A stretch of DNA of 64,000 nt from Ignavibacteria bacterium (GTDB lineage Bacteria; Bacteroidota; Ignavibacteria; Kapaibacteriales; Kapaibacteriaceae). Below are positions 19,876-30,600 of this stretch, piece by piece. A program made the position numbers and the translations under genes. The stretch's first letter is position 1; every line of letters begins with the position of its first letter. The stretch is taken from assembly GCA_016707005.1 (NCBI GenBank), contig JADJIQ010000005.1, positions 1,373,542 through 1,437,541 of the forward strand, given 5' to 3'. The notes below the pieces were generated by a model. The model made no database searches. It was given only the letters and a program-made list of their open reading frames with translations, and had not been told where the DNA came from.

Positions 19876-21462
19876 ATGGCAAATACACCGATCGACATGA
19901 ACAAACTCCGAAGAGTCCTAAAGCTGCACTTCCTTGGGAAGAATAAGCTTCAGATCACGGCCTCCACGGGCCTGTCTCGCAATACGGTTCGCAAGTACCT
20001 GGCCCTGCAGCGAGACCTGGCCATCACCTGGAGCGACGTGTTGCTCAAGAGCGACAAAGAACTTGATGATCTGTTTTGCGTCAAGCCTGCAGAGCCCGAG
20101 GGCGAGCGCTTGGCTGTTCTCCGCGAGTACTTTGTCCGGCACGACAGACGCCTTGCACAGCGGGGAATGACGCTGCGGCGTCACTATGATACCTATGCCG
20201 CGCTGCACCCCGATGGCTACCGCAAGACGGCATTCTACCGGCACTACTACCAGTGGAAGAGGCGCGTGGCGGTCAGCATGCATATCGTGCACAAGGCCGG
20301 TGATAGGATGTACGTGGACTTCACGGGTGAGAAGCTCAGCTACTGCGACGCCGATACGGGCCAGATCCTGACAGCAGAGGTCTTCGTTGCGATTCTGGGT
20401 GCGAGCCAGTTGACGTATGTCGAGGCCACGCCATCGCAGCGCGTGGAGGATTTCATCGGCTGCTGCCAGAGATCGCTGCACTTCTTCGGAGGTGCTCCCA
20501 ATGCCATAGTGCCCGACAATCTCAAATCGGCGGTCATCAAGAGCAATCGTTACGAGCCGCAGCTCAACGAGAACTTTGAGGGCTTTGCCGATCATTACAG
20601 CATGGCAGCACTTCCGGCCCGCGCCTACAAGCCAAAGGACAAGGCTCTTGTTGAAGGCGCCGTCAAGATCATCTACACGACGATCTTTGCGTCGATGCCG
20701 CGGCATCCGCCGCCGAGCCTTGAGGCTCTCAATGATGCGATCTGGGAGCTCCTGAAGAAGCATAACAGCGACCACTTCAAAGGGCGCACCTACTCACGCA
20801 TGGATCAGTTCATCGAGATGGAGCAGCAGGCCCTACAGCCACTACCGGAACAACTCTATGAACTCAGGCACTCGGTTCAAGCCACGGCGCTTAAGAACGG
20901 GCACGTGTGCCTGAGCCCGGACAAGCACTTCTACAGCGTGCCGTGCGCTCTCGTAGGCAAGAAACTGCGCTTGCTCTACAGCTCCTCAACGGTGGAAGTG
21001 TTCTACAAGTACGAGCTCGTTGCCACCCACCGGCGCGTGAGATCACCTCACGGCTACAGTACCCTCAAAGAACACATGCCTGCCGGACATCAGGCCCTAG
21101 AGGCTTGGAGTGCTGAGTACTTTCTGGAGAAGGCATCGGCCATTGCTCCTGAAGTAGAAGCCTACATCAGGCAAGTACTGCACCGGCGCAACTACCCGGC
21201 GCTGGCCTATAAGTCGTGCCAGGGCATTCTCTTACTCTCCCGTTCGGTGGGACCCCAGAGGCTGGCCAAGGCCTGCCGCCGCGCAGACTCCTTTGAGCTC
21301 TACAGCTTCCGCGTTGTAGAAGACATCCTTAAGCGAAGACTCGATGATGACGATGCTCACCAGGAAGATCTTCAAATGCCACGTCATGAAAACATACGAG
21401 GCAAGCAGTACTACCAACAGTCCAATGATGAATCACTATTAACTGGAGAAGGTCATGAATGA
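19876..21462 (+). CDS. istA: IS21 transposase IstA
   Basis: 529 residues when started at ATG 19876 (MANTPIDMNKLR); the frame extends further upstream but adds no conserved sequence. An N-terminal helix-turn-helix (residues 23-44, ASTGLSRNTVRKYLAL) precedes the catalytic core with D148 (YVDFTGEK), D214 (VPDNLK) and E260 (KALVEGAV), a complete DDE triad. The C-terminal Mu-type beta-barrel region follows. Its stop overlaps the istB start by eight bases. IstA cuts and joins the element's ends with IstB as ATP-dependent partner. Confidence 0.93.
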   Translation: MANTPIDMNKLRRVLKLHFLGKNKLQITASTGLSRNTVRKYLALQRDLAITWSDVLLKSDKELDDLFCVKPAEPEGERLAVLREYFVRHDRRLAQRGMTLRRHYDTYAALHPDGYRKTAFYRHYYQWKRRVAVSMHIVHKAGDRMYVDFTGEKLSYCDADTGQILTAEVFVAILGASQLTYVEATPSQRVEDFIGCCQRSLHFFGGAPNAIVPDNLKSAVIKSNRYEPQLNENFEGFADHYSMAALPARAYKPKDKALVEGAVKIIYTTIFASMPRHPPPSLEALNDAIWELLKKHNSDHFKGRTYSRMDQFIEMEQQALQPLPEQLYELRHSVQATALKNGHVCLSPDKHFYSVPCALVGKKLRLLYSSSTVEVFYKYELVATHRRVRSPHGYSTLKEHMPAGHQALEAWSAEYFLEKASAIAPEVEAYIRQVLHRRNYPALAYKSCQGILLLSRSVGPQRLAKACRRADSFELYSFRVVEDILKRRLDDDDAHQEDLQMPRHENIRGKQYYQQSNDESLLTGEGHE

Positions 21463-22216
21463 AGGATCCAACGCCTCTACACTCGAGAAGATCAAGGCCA
21501 TGAAGCTGCACGGAATGTCGCGTGCCTTTACCGCGAGTCTGCAGGTTGGCCGGCCACAGGAGGAAACATGGGACGAGTTTCTTGCAGCCATCATCAACGC
21601 CGAATGGGACGACCGCTGCAACCGCAAGCAGGAGCGCGGTGTTAAGAACGCCCGGTTTCGCTATAAGGCCATGGTTGAGCAGATCAGCTTTGCCGGTCCC
21701 AGGCAGCAGTTCAAGAACCAGATCTTGCGCCTTGCCGACTGCGCCTTTATCAGTAAGAACGAAAACGTCCTGATCACCGGCAGCACAGGCATCGGCAAGA
21801 GCTTTGTGGCTTCAGCCATCGGTCATCAGGCGTGCGCGCTCGGTTTCAGAGTCCTCTACGAGCACAGCACCAAGCTCTTCTCCCGTCTGAAGATGGCCAA
21901 GGTCGACGGCTCATACGCGCGGGAACTCATCAAAATGGAAAAGCAGGATCTGCTGATCATCGATGACTTCGGAATGCAGCCACTTGATCAACAGAGCAGG
22001 GCATTCCTCATGGAGATCATCGAAGACCGCCACGGTAAGAGATCGACCATGTTTACCTCACAAGTACCGGTTAACAACTGGTACGAGATCATCGGCGAAC
22101 AAACCATTGCCGATGCTATCTTAGACCGTATCATTCACGACGCTCATCGCCTGGAACTTACCGGCGATTCCCTCAGAAAACGTAAGCCGAATACAGCCCC
22201 CGAAACGATCGAATAA
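21455..22216 (+). CDS. istB: IS21 helper ATPase IstB
   Basis: 253 residues, the normal size. Walker A is GSTGIGKS (109-116) and Walker B LLIIDDFG (166-173), followed by EIIEDRHGKRSTMFTSQVPV and DAILDRIIHDAHRLEL, all characteristic of IstB. This DnaA-like AAA+ protein helps choose targets and stimulates IstA. No defect is visible. A separate degraded istB copy lies at 46.7-47.1 kb. Confidence 0.93.
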   Translation: MNEGSNASTLEKIKAMKLHGMSRAFTASLQVGRPQEETWDEFLAAIINAEWDDRCNRKQERGVKNARFRYKAMVEQISFAGPRQQFKNQILRLADCAFISKNENVLITGSTGIGKSFVASAIGHQACALGFRVLYEHSTKLFSRLKMAKVDGSYARELIKMEKQDLLIIDDFGMQPLDQQSRAFLMEIIEDRHGKRSTMFTSQVPVNNWYEIIGEQTIADAILDRIIHDAHRLELTGDSLRKRKPNTAPETIE

Positions 22217-22318
22217 TCACACCCTTTTTCATGAACCGCCACGACCAATATCACATCAACTTTTCGACCCAAAACACCATCAACTTTTGGTGGTCACTTT
22301 AACGCGGAATTTGGTGGT

Positions 22319-23065
<747 letters not shown>

Positions 23066-25258
23066 ATGAAGGCATCTATGCATTGCATGTTCTCTGTTAC
23101 ACTGCTCTGGTTGGTCTGCACCTTGCTAACACCAGTAACTCTCGTTGCTCAGATTAGTATAGGAACATACACAGTCGATTCGACCGTGCGCCATCTTGTT
23201 CTACCATGGCAAGCTAAAATTACATCAACCAATTGGCGTTCATCGTCCACACTCAGAACAGTGTATCTTTCCAGTGGCGGGCGCTGGAGGAATGACGGCG
23301 CAAATGGCGCTTTTCAATTCACTTCAAATGTAGTGCCCCCTCACAGTGAATCGAGGTTTGATTCATTTTCCGAAACCACCTACATCGTATCGAATGATTC
23401 CGTCTATCGTGTCAAGAACGACATAGTTTCGGCTGTTGGAAAGTTGCCTTTCATCCCTCAGAGTCTAGTGCATGCTTGGGACAATCGATTATTGTTCTTA
23501 CAGAACAACAATCTTATTGAGTGCAATACTGACAACAATCCTACAGAACTTGATACTCTTCTTATTGATGTTCAACAAATGTCGTGCTTCGACAATGTTG
23601 CCTATGTGGAAACACAATCAGGTGTGCTGCGTTTAGATATTACAACCCATTCTAAACAACCTTTCGCGTCGATTCCAGGTGCGACATTGTTGACCGCGGA
23701 TGACAGTAGTGTATTTTTTGTCAGTGATTCCTCTTTGTACATCGCAAGAGGTGAGGTGGTTGTTGACACAATTGCTCTATCATTTCGTCACTCAGCTTAC
23801 TCAGCTGTAACGGATGGTAAGAGATTACTTGTGTTGGGAAAAGATTCTACTGCAGCTACGGCTTCCTATTCAATTACTTTGAGTAGCGGTACCATCGCTT
23901 ACTCGGGAACGCTCAGATTGAAGTCACCTCAACTGGAATCCCCAGGGAGCGGTTCGGAAGTTGTTGCGATTGGTTCAACCTCGGGGTTCGTGGTTTACAA
24001 CATCGCAAACGATCAATATCGTGTGTCCATGGATTATCAGCACTATGAGCACAACGTCACAGCAATAGTGAATGTATCTTCAAATCAGCTGCGGGTAGCG
24101 GGAGTTGCAACGGGGCCAACACTAGGTATTTCTTCAGAGAAGGTCGCTGTGTTTATTCACTTTGACCTCGATAGAATGCAAGTATCGGATGTCTTTTACA
24201 TCACGCTTGCGCCAGATGAGTACTACCAGCCGACAACGCTATCAGATTCCAGTGTGCTTTGCTTCACAACGAGCAAAAGAGTGTTTGCATTCAGTGATAT
24301 CGTTCAGGAGGTTGTCCAGAGCAATGATGTGATTGTTGCCGCTGCAATTCACGACGATACTGTTTACTATTCAACGCCTAGAGGGCTGTTTCAAACCAAC
24401 CGAAGTTCAGAACCACCACAACAGATCTACAGCACGGAATCCTCAAGTTTTGCTGTGGTCTCGATTTCAGTTAGCGAACAAGGTGTCATTGTTTCTGAAA
24501 GCATGCCTGGCACACCACCCACTCGTAAGCACAGTATTGTCGTCAAAGGGTCTGCTAAGGAAATCCCGGTGCCAACGGCTTCACAATTTGTAGCCTGTAT
24601 TCCGTTAGATACTACACTCATTTTGACAGGTCGTTATTTCGAAGGGCCATCTCCTCGGCAGCGTTTCAAGATAGGTCAGTTACTTCAAAACGCCTTTCAA
24701 GAGAATGAAACATTTGAGGTCAACACCGGCGTTGATATCGAGAGTTATTATCGTGACACAATCACGGGTTGTGCCTTTCCTTGGGGCATATTCATTTACG
24801 ACAATCAATCAAAACAGTCTGTATTGTACTCACCTACAACCTCACTTGCAGAACCATTTCTTGCGTGTAGTCGACCCCGCGGAGGACGCATATGGGCGGT
24901 AGCAAACGACGCAGATTCCCCTAGGCTTTACCAATTAACATTGCCCACGGTTACAAGTGTTGAAACTGACTGGAGTAAAAATGCGCCGTTGAAGATTGTT
25001 TTGGATGATAATGACATTCAAGTTCTGAACGGTAGCCAAAACGTCTCGTTCTCAATCGACAATTGGTCGTATGATGGTAGAGTTATTGCTCGTAGTGTAG
25101 TTAATGATTGGTATGCGACTGACCAAATTCCAATTGGATCGTTTGTAACCGTCAAGGTACAAGAGCAAATAGTCGCCCTGCTTACAAAGGCCCGTGACGG
25201 CCAATTGTATGTGCATGAATACTCCAGTTCTCGATGCAGTCGGATTAGGGCAAGATAG
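23066..25258 (+). CDS. Large secreted protein, propeller-like
   Basis: 730 residues. A signal peptide occupies about residues 1-29 (VTLLWLVCTLLTPVTLVAQ). The rest is rich in short beta-strands with recurring patterns such as TTYIVSNDSVYRVKND, VFFVSDSSLYIARGE and DDTVYYSTPRGLFQTN, which suggests a multi-bladed beta-propeller. No catalytic motif and no clear T9SS tail is visible, and the end (YVHEYSSSRCSRIRAR) is basic. Family not recognised. A miniature element begins 37 bases after its stop. Confidence 0.8.
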   Translation: MKASMHCMFSVTLLWLVCTLLTPVTLVAQISIGTYTVDSTVRHLVLPWQAKITSTNWRSSSTLRTVYLSSGGRWRNDGANGAFQFTSNVVPPHSESRFDSFSETTYIVSNDSVYRVKNDIVSAVGKLPFIPQSLVHAWDNRLLFLQNNNLIECNTDNNPTELDTLLIDVQQMSCFDNVAYVETQSGVLRLDITTHSKQPFASIPGATLLTADDSSVFFVSDSSLYIARGEVVVDTIALSFRHSAYSAVTDGKRLLVLGKDSTAATASYSITLSSGTIAYSGTLRLKSPQLESPGSGSEVVAIGSTSGFVVYNIANDQYRVSMDYQHYEHNVTAIVNVSSNQLRVAGVATGPTLGISSEKVAVFIHFDLDRMQVSDVFYITLAPDEYYQPTTLSDSSVLCFTTSKRVFAFSDIVQEVVQSNDVIVAAAIHDDTVYYSTPRGLFQTNRSSEPPQQIYSTESSSFAVVSISVSEQGVIVSESMPGTPPTRKHSIVVKGSAKEIPVPTASQFVACIPLDTTLILTGRYFEGPSPRQRFKIGQLLQNAFQENETFEVNTGVDIESYYRDTITGCAFPWGIFIYDNQSKQSVLYSPTTSLAEPFLACSRPRGGRIWAVANDADSPRLYQLTLPTVTSVETDWSKNAPLKIVLDDNDIQVLNGSQNVSFSIDNWSYDGRVIARSVVNDWYATDQIPIGSFVTVKVQEQIVALLTKARDGQLYVHEYSSSRCSRIRAR

Positions 25259-25295
25259 AGAGCTAGGTTCGAATGTTGTGGATGAGTTTTTCTGG

Positions 25296-25467
25296 TGGAG
25301 ATTCCGCCCGCGTTGACCACATCATTCCACATGTAGCAGACCACCGCATTTAATGGTATGCTGACTTGCTAAACCCAATTCAAGATTGCAGTTGCCAAGG
25401 AGTTGGAGTACGATCTCAAGTAGTCACGGCGAGGCGGATTGTGTTGGTCAAGACTGGCGGAATCTCA
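25296..25467 (+). mobile_element. 172-bp miniature element, copy 4
   Basis: Left end TGGAGATTCCGC (25296-25307); right end GCGGAATCTCA (25457-25467), slightly eroded. Two spaced TTCC(G/A)C-TGACCAC-type motifs lie at the left, and the TTGGAGTACGATCTCAAG core is shared with copy 5. It lies 37 bases after a stop codon. Confidence 0.8.
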
Positions 25468-25496
25468 AATAATCAGCCATTTGTCCAATGCCGACC

Positions 25497-25595
25497 AAAG
25501 GGGGGTCAGTATCTGCCGGAATGTCATTAGTCATCTCACTCAAGGGGGTCAATATGCTCCGTTACAAGGGGGTCAATATGCTCCGGAATCTACAG
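25497..25595 (+). repeat. Second repeat family (GGGGGTCAATATGCTCCG units)
   Basis: Three spaced units: AAGGGGGGTCAGTATCTGCC (25497-25516), CAAGGGGGTCAATATGCTCC (25546-25565) and CAAGGGGGTCAATATGCTCC again (25570-25589), the third followed by GGAAT. The same arrangement recurs after miniature copy 5 at 33.5 kb. Spaced direct repeats with a GGAAT end look like terminal repeats of a different IS21-type element whose body is gone. Confidence 0.6.
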
Positions 25596-25657
25596 AAGTC
25601 ATCATCAGCAAGTATCGCAGTGTTGGCAGTCCGCTCCCAGCATTAAGCTCGCAATAG

Positions 25658-25942
25658 CTCAACCAATACATAAAAGAACTCGGCAAGTTTGTAGGCTCAA
25701 AGAGTCCATTCCGGCAGATACCCGGAAGTGGAAAGTCCACAAAAGAGAAGCTCGGTCCCATTTGCGTTTTCCTATCCAGTGACGTCACCCGTGAGACCAT
25801 CGCTTCCATCTCGCTTGAACGGGGAATGTGCCACGAGGTCTCAATGAGCTTCACCGGTCACCTGAGCTTCAAGACCATGAAGAAGTATATTGCGCTAACC
25901 GAGAAGGGGCGAAAAGAGGATGTGGAGAGGGTGTGGGGGTGA
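25658..25942 (+). pseudogene. Tyrosine recombinase C-terminal fragment
   Basis: An open 94-codon frame with no start reads LNQYIKELGKFVG, then SISLERGMCHEVSMSFTGHL, then SFKTMKKYIALTEKGRKEDV to a TGA. This is the C-terminal catalytic part of Bacteroidota-type phage/transposon integrases. The GH pair and the presumed tyrosine nucleophile (KKY) remain. The box where active enzymes read SSHTARRTF reads SSDVTRETI: the histidine is lost, the arginine kept. The N-terminal half is absent. It is a relic of an integrated element. Confidence 0.75.
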
Positions 25943-26159
25943 TTGTAAGGTGATGGCAAAGTCGTCCGTTGATGGAATTGCGATTGTCATTTGGATTGAT
26001 CGGAGCAGGTTGGACTTAGGTATCGAAAAATTCAATTGGAAGATGTTGATTGGCGTCACATGGCTCACCGTTCGATAATGCAACTGTGGAAGGTTGTAGT
26101 TAGATTGTTGATACATTATCACCGCCATGCCTCGTGTGTATCTTACTTAGGAGACTTTA

Positions 26160-27581
26160 ATGATTTCCAATCTGCTATGTATCATGCTTGTTGTGGGTCT
26201 TCTCAATGAAGTCAATGTGCTTCATTCTCAACCGTTAGTGATCGACGACACAACTAGACTCTGGAACACAAATTCTCCGGCTAAGTCATTTGAGTCCGCA
26301 CGAACCGCGTATGCCGAGGACGCCGGATTGTTGTTCACTGCTACAAATGACGGAGTGTACGTATTGAGGGCATCTGATGGCGCTATCGTTGATAGTATAA
26401 TGCTCGGCACGTCGTCACAGACAAACGCGTTGGATGTTGCCTGTTCACGTGATGCAAGAATACTATGCTTAATGTATAGGTACTATCCTCTCGATGACAA
26501 CCGCGGAGATGCAATGATTATGGACTACCCCTCCAAGACGATCCTTGCCAAGGACCTCTGCCGTCAGCCGGGTAGCCCTGGAGGTAAGGGATGGATCGAA
26601 TGGCCATTCTCACGAGTGTCGGTTTCTCCTTCTGGTCGATATGTTGTAGTACCGTGGGATTATATGTTTCGCGTAAAGATCATAGACCGTGAGCGTGACA
26701 CATCATGGATCGTACCTGGTCTTCCATGGCGCAAGACGCCATTTGATGACAATGAGACGGTTTGTGCTACCTGGGATGGCCCGGATTCTGAAAATGACGA
26801 GAACTACGGCCAATGTCGGGTATCATGGCTTTCCAATCCAGGAGAGGTGTTCCGCACGTTCGTTGCAAACTATGGTTCAGACGTCGAGGATTCTGAATTG
26901 GCGTTGTCGAATAGTGGCCGCATGTTAATGTACTGTGGTAGGGGCTACCGAGACGCTCTAAATAGACCGATAAAGCCAGGGTTTACTGTCTGGGACATTG
27001 AATCCGGATCCAAGATCTATGATCCACACTACGAAGGAGGAGCCGGTCCTCTGTGGGGATTCGGACCAGACGACTCATGGTTTGTTGCTTGGCTATCACA
27101 CCCGGTTTACGGTAACGGCACGTATGTGTTCTTTGTTGGCGACTCAATACCACGGTATAGATTCAAAACCTATACGACGTACTTTAACGACGATTACAGT
27201 AAGGCATATGATATCGCAAGAAATAGTACAAAGGTGTCTGCTCGTCAGATCACGACTCGTATTGTTCCCGTGAGCGTTGAAGAGGAGCTAGGCACCCTTC
27301 GATATCCAAACGTTCGACGAGGTCCCGAAACAACGATGCTTACTATTAGGCTGGGGACCAACGAATGCGAATTGATTAAGGAAAGCGGAGCAATATGGAA
27401 TCTCTTCAATTCTTCAATGAACAAGCTGGCAGAGGGGGAATTTGATGCGCTACGTGACAATGCCTCTGCATGCCAGATAGAATCGAGATTGAGTGTTGAA
27501 CCCGCTCCCGGCATGTACATCTTGACGATCGTTGCGCCATCAAAGGGGGTTAAGACCTCAGTTAAGTTGATGCTGGACTGA
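26160..27581 (+). CDS. Secreted protein with T9SS-like C-terminal tail
   Basis: 473 residues. It starts MISNLLCIMLVVGLLNEVNVLHSQ, a signal peptide. The N-terminal half shows WD/propeller-like blades (LLFTATNDGVYVLRASDGAIVDS; VSVSPSGRYVVVPWDYMFRVKIID; GFTVWDIESGSKIYD). The end, APGMYILTIVAPSKGVKTSVKLMLD, matches the pattern of type A T9SS sorting domains (GxYxLxI, basic turn, final strand). The product is therefore probably exported and anchored or released at the surface. Function unknown. It lies just upstream of the giant gene, in the same direction. Confidence 0.82.
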   Translation: MISNLLCIMLVVGLLNEVNVLHSQPLVIDDTTRLWNTNSPAKSFESARTAYAEDAGLLFTATNDGVYVLRASDGAIVDSIMLGTSSQTNALDVACSRDARILCLMYRYYPLDDNRGDAMIMDYPSKTILAKDLCRQPGSPGGKGWIEWPFSRVSVSPSGRYVVVPWDYMFRVKIIDRERDTSWIVPGLPWRKTPFDDNETVCATWDGPDSENDENYGQCRVSWLSNPGEVFRTFVANYGSDVEDSELALSNSGRMLMYCGRGYRDALNRPIKPGFTVWDIESGSKIYDPHYEGGAGPLWGFGPDDSWFVAWLSHPVYGNGTYVFFVGDSIPRYRFKTYTTYFNDDYSKAYDIARNSTKVSARQITTRIVPVSVEEELGTLRYPNVRRGPETTMLTIRLGTNECELIKESGAIWNLFNSSMNKLAEGEFDALRDNASACQIESRLSVEPAPGMYILTIVAPSKGVKTSVKLMLD

Positions 27582-27643
27582 AGTACTTAATCAATGGCAG
27601 GAGGTTGGTGTTTCCTGATGTCTTCAAACAATTGAGATGCAAT

Positions 27644-30600
27644 ATGAATAGTGCTTCGTTTCTCTCGGGTCTCCTCATTTGTATTTGTACGTTTACAATA
27701 GGTATGGGAGCGCAGACCGTAGCCCCAACGCGACTACCGGATCTTAACTGGGTGGTAGGAAGCAGTACATATGAGTCTCGCTGGCTTGAGCAGTTTGCGA
27801 TTTCATCGGACTCTACGGAATCGAAGCGATTTCTAATGGGTTGGAACTGGAATGCGCCTCATCAAAGATTAGGAGAGAAGTATGGAACAACGGTCTGGCA
27901 TGTCCATGACTATACGGATATGTATACCATCACTAACTCTACAGTCGACGATATGCAGCGAGTTTTTGGACGCACATACGTTCCAGGTATGCTCCTAATA
28001 CCGGCAGTTCGAGGCATTTCGACGTACGACAGTCTTAGTAACGCTGGCTCGCGATATTGTGAAGCGAATGCAATTCGCTTTGATCCATGGCTGACGTACA
28101 ATGACTCCATTGGTGATTTTGATATTGAACCTAGCGACACCACTGGTGGTGTGTTTGGGTTTAAATACCATAATGGAGGAACGATTGAAGGAAGCGGCCA
28201 GTTGTATTACCGACTTGCGCCATCAAGCACGGATACCATCCCATTTGTGGCACTTGATAGTGTGTACCCAGACGATCAATTGACAATGTGGGTTCCAACA
28301 GCTATTGATAAGTACCGACAGGAAAATACCATGATGTTGCTTGTCTCAATGGAGTGTGCAGTTCTGGTCGGAACAAATCCATCAATCCCTCATGACACAA
28401 ATGTGGTTTGCAGAATCGAGCTCCCATACGTCAAGGGTAATGACTCAACTGGGTTGATAACATTTACGGCAATCCCAGATGAGGACTCGATTGTAAAGAT
28501 GAAGAAGGATTCCTTCAACAATGACATGGGACTCGCTACCACGCTCCGATATGATATTAATGGGCAGTTTGTCGACAATGCAAGTGGCGCAAAAGAGTTT
28601 GTTGTTCGGCGCTGGATGTTGAAGAAACATTTCTACAGTGGATATCCCACGGTGACCATATCAGCTGGTTTTCGCTGCGATTTCACCAAAGACTTGATTA
28701 AGGATACACTCACGTGGAAGACTGAAGCTATCAATAATCCTCGCCTTTCATTTACAACGGGTGGGATATCGTCGTCGAGTTCTACAATTCATGACCATGA
28801 CTCATCGAGAATCAAGAAACTTGGCATACGCCTCATTTACCACCCCAATTCAGACAGTAGTCAAGGGATCCGGATCAACAGCATCAGGATCGAAACGCCG
28901 TTCGCACAAAAGTTGTTTTGGGGGAAGCTTGACAAGGAGATTAGAGACACAGTTAATGAGTTTGTTCGCAATATCTATGAGCTTAATACTGGCGACTCTG
29001 TTGCGGGGTATACAACACCCGTGACAGACTATTCCCAAAGGGCTCGCATCTGGAAGTTTTATGGTCGAGATGAAGCACTCCCAATGCAGTGGCTTGCCTT
29101 TAGATACATGAATAGGAAGCTTGACGGAAGACTAATCACGGAAGTGGCATCCAAGTGGTCGGCAAAACAACGCCACATTATGGAACAAGAGACGCAATGG
29201 CAAGGTGAAGGAATGCAGAGTCATAACCAAATAGCTTCCTATGCATACAAGCATGGCTACAATCGAGTAAGTGACACAACAGACGCGACAACACAAGAAA
29301 GGTATGCTAATTTGCGTTTCGGATATGGGGATCTGAGAGTTAATCAGAGTCTCGCTCATGACCCGGATTCGTTTTTAAAGAGTCGCGAGCACGCTAGCGG
29401 TATTCCTCCGCTACCGTTTCCGGATGTTCCGGATTCAACGGGTAAATATCTTACTGGCCATCCAGGTGGTATACTTGCCTACTACGAGTATGTCGTAAAG
29501 AACTTCTATGCCAACGAAGCTGCGTTGTTATTTGCCAATAGGCCATGGATGGCAAACGTATGGTTGAACAGTTTTATGACGGCTACGGGTGGAACCAGCC
29601 CAAAAGTTGTATATAGTAATGCAAGAGCGAGATCTGCTACGGAACTTCGTCTTGCAATGTGGATGCCAATAATGCTCGGTTGTCACGGCATCATGATCTA
29701 CAAAGGGGAATCAGCACTCGGAAATGGCTTCACTCTGCCAAAGAATCCGAGTGAACATTCGGCCGGCATTGGCCTACCTCGTGTATCGGAATTCGAAACT
29801 GGCCTTTATCAGGCTCGTGATCGAATGGACACAACCTTTGATTGGACTTCGCTACATATTGACTCAATTCTGTACGGAAGTGTGCTCGGTGATGACTACT
29901 TCTATCAAAACGATACTTCCCATATCGACGCCTATTTCAGAGATGGGTTTACGACCTTCCTGGATAGTTTGAATGGCGGGCCAGTCGTAGGAGTCTATCG
30001 CCTTTACTCGGGAGTTCAGTCTGCTCGCCTAACTACGAACGAGGTCTGTGAGACGATCAACCAGATGCAATACAAACTTGGTGGTAAAGACGATACTACA
30101 TCGAGTCACCCGTTGGCAACAATGCAGCTGCGAGGCTGGTGGGGAAAAGGGTTTACAAAGTTTGTTGTCGAGCATCCATCTGCAATCGGGTGTGTCCTTG
30201 AGCGGATAGATACAAGTAGGACGCGAATGAAGGCTCGACATCCAAGACGGCTACGCGACTATGCACCTCAGAACGATGCTCCCGGTCATTATGATTATGA
30301 GTCTTACGATTCCTTGTTTGTCGATATCACGTTGCACTCGTTCAGGAGTGATACAGCGATGGACTCTTCCTGGGTCATCGGTGTTCTTAATCGACGCACC
30401 GATCCGCGAATGCAGGCGCATGATGCGATCTTCAACAACTCCGATTCGGCTGATTGGAATTTTGCTACTTACATGGATTGGCGGGACAGTGTAAATCAAG
30501 ATCCTGCAACACGCTACACCCAACGTGGCGCACGACGAATTACAGTGCCGTTCTCATACGTAGCGGCTGACGGTAGATATCGACTACTACGGTTACGTGA

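Larger units (their letters stand above)
19669..22312 (+). mobile_element. IS21-family insertion sequence
   Basis: The element is about 2.64 kb and carries istA and istB in the usual overlapping order. The left end starts TGGAGATTCCGCG and has five spaced repeats. The right end is the inverted version (GGTGGTCACTTTAACGCGGAAT, here within 22287-22312). Both transposition genes are intact, so the copy may be active. A target-site duplication cannot be checked because a G homopolymer begins at 22319, and GCGGAATTTCCACC recurs after it at 22812. The exact right boundary is therefore uncertain. Confidence 0.88.

Noticed and set aside
19659..19904. Minus-strand frame with repeated GHFDAD-type residues
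   Set aside because: It merely translates the IS21 terminal repeats.
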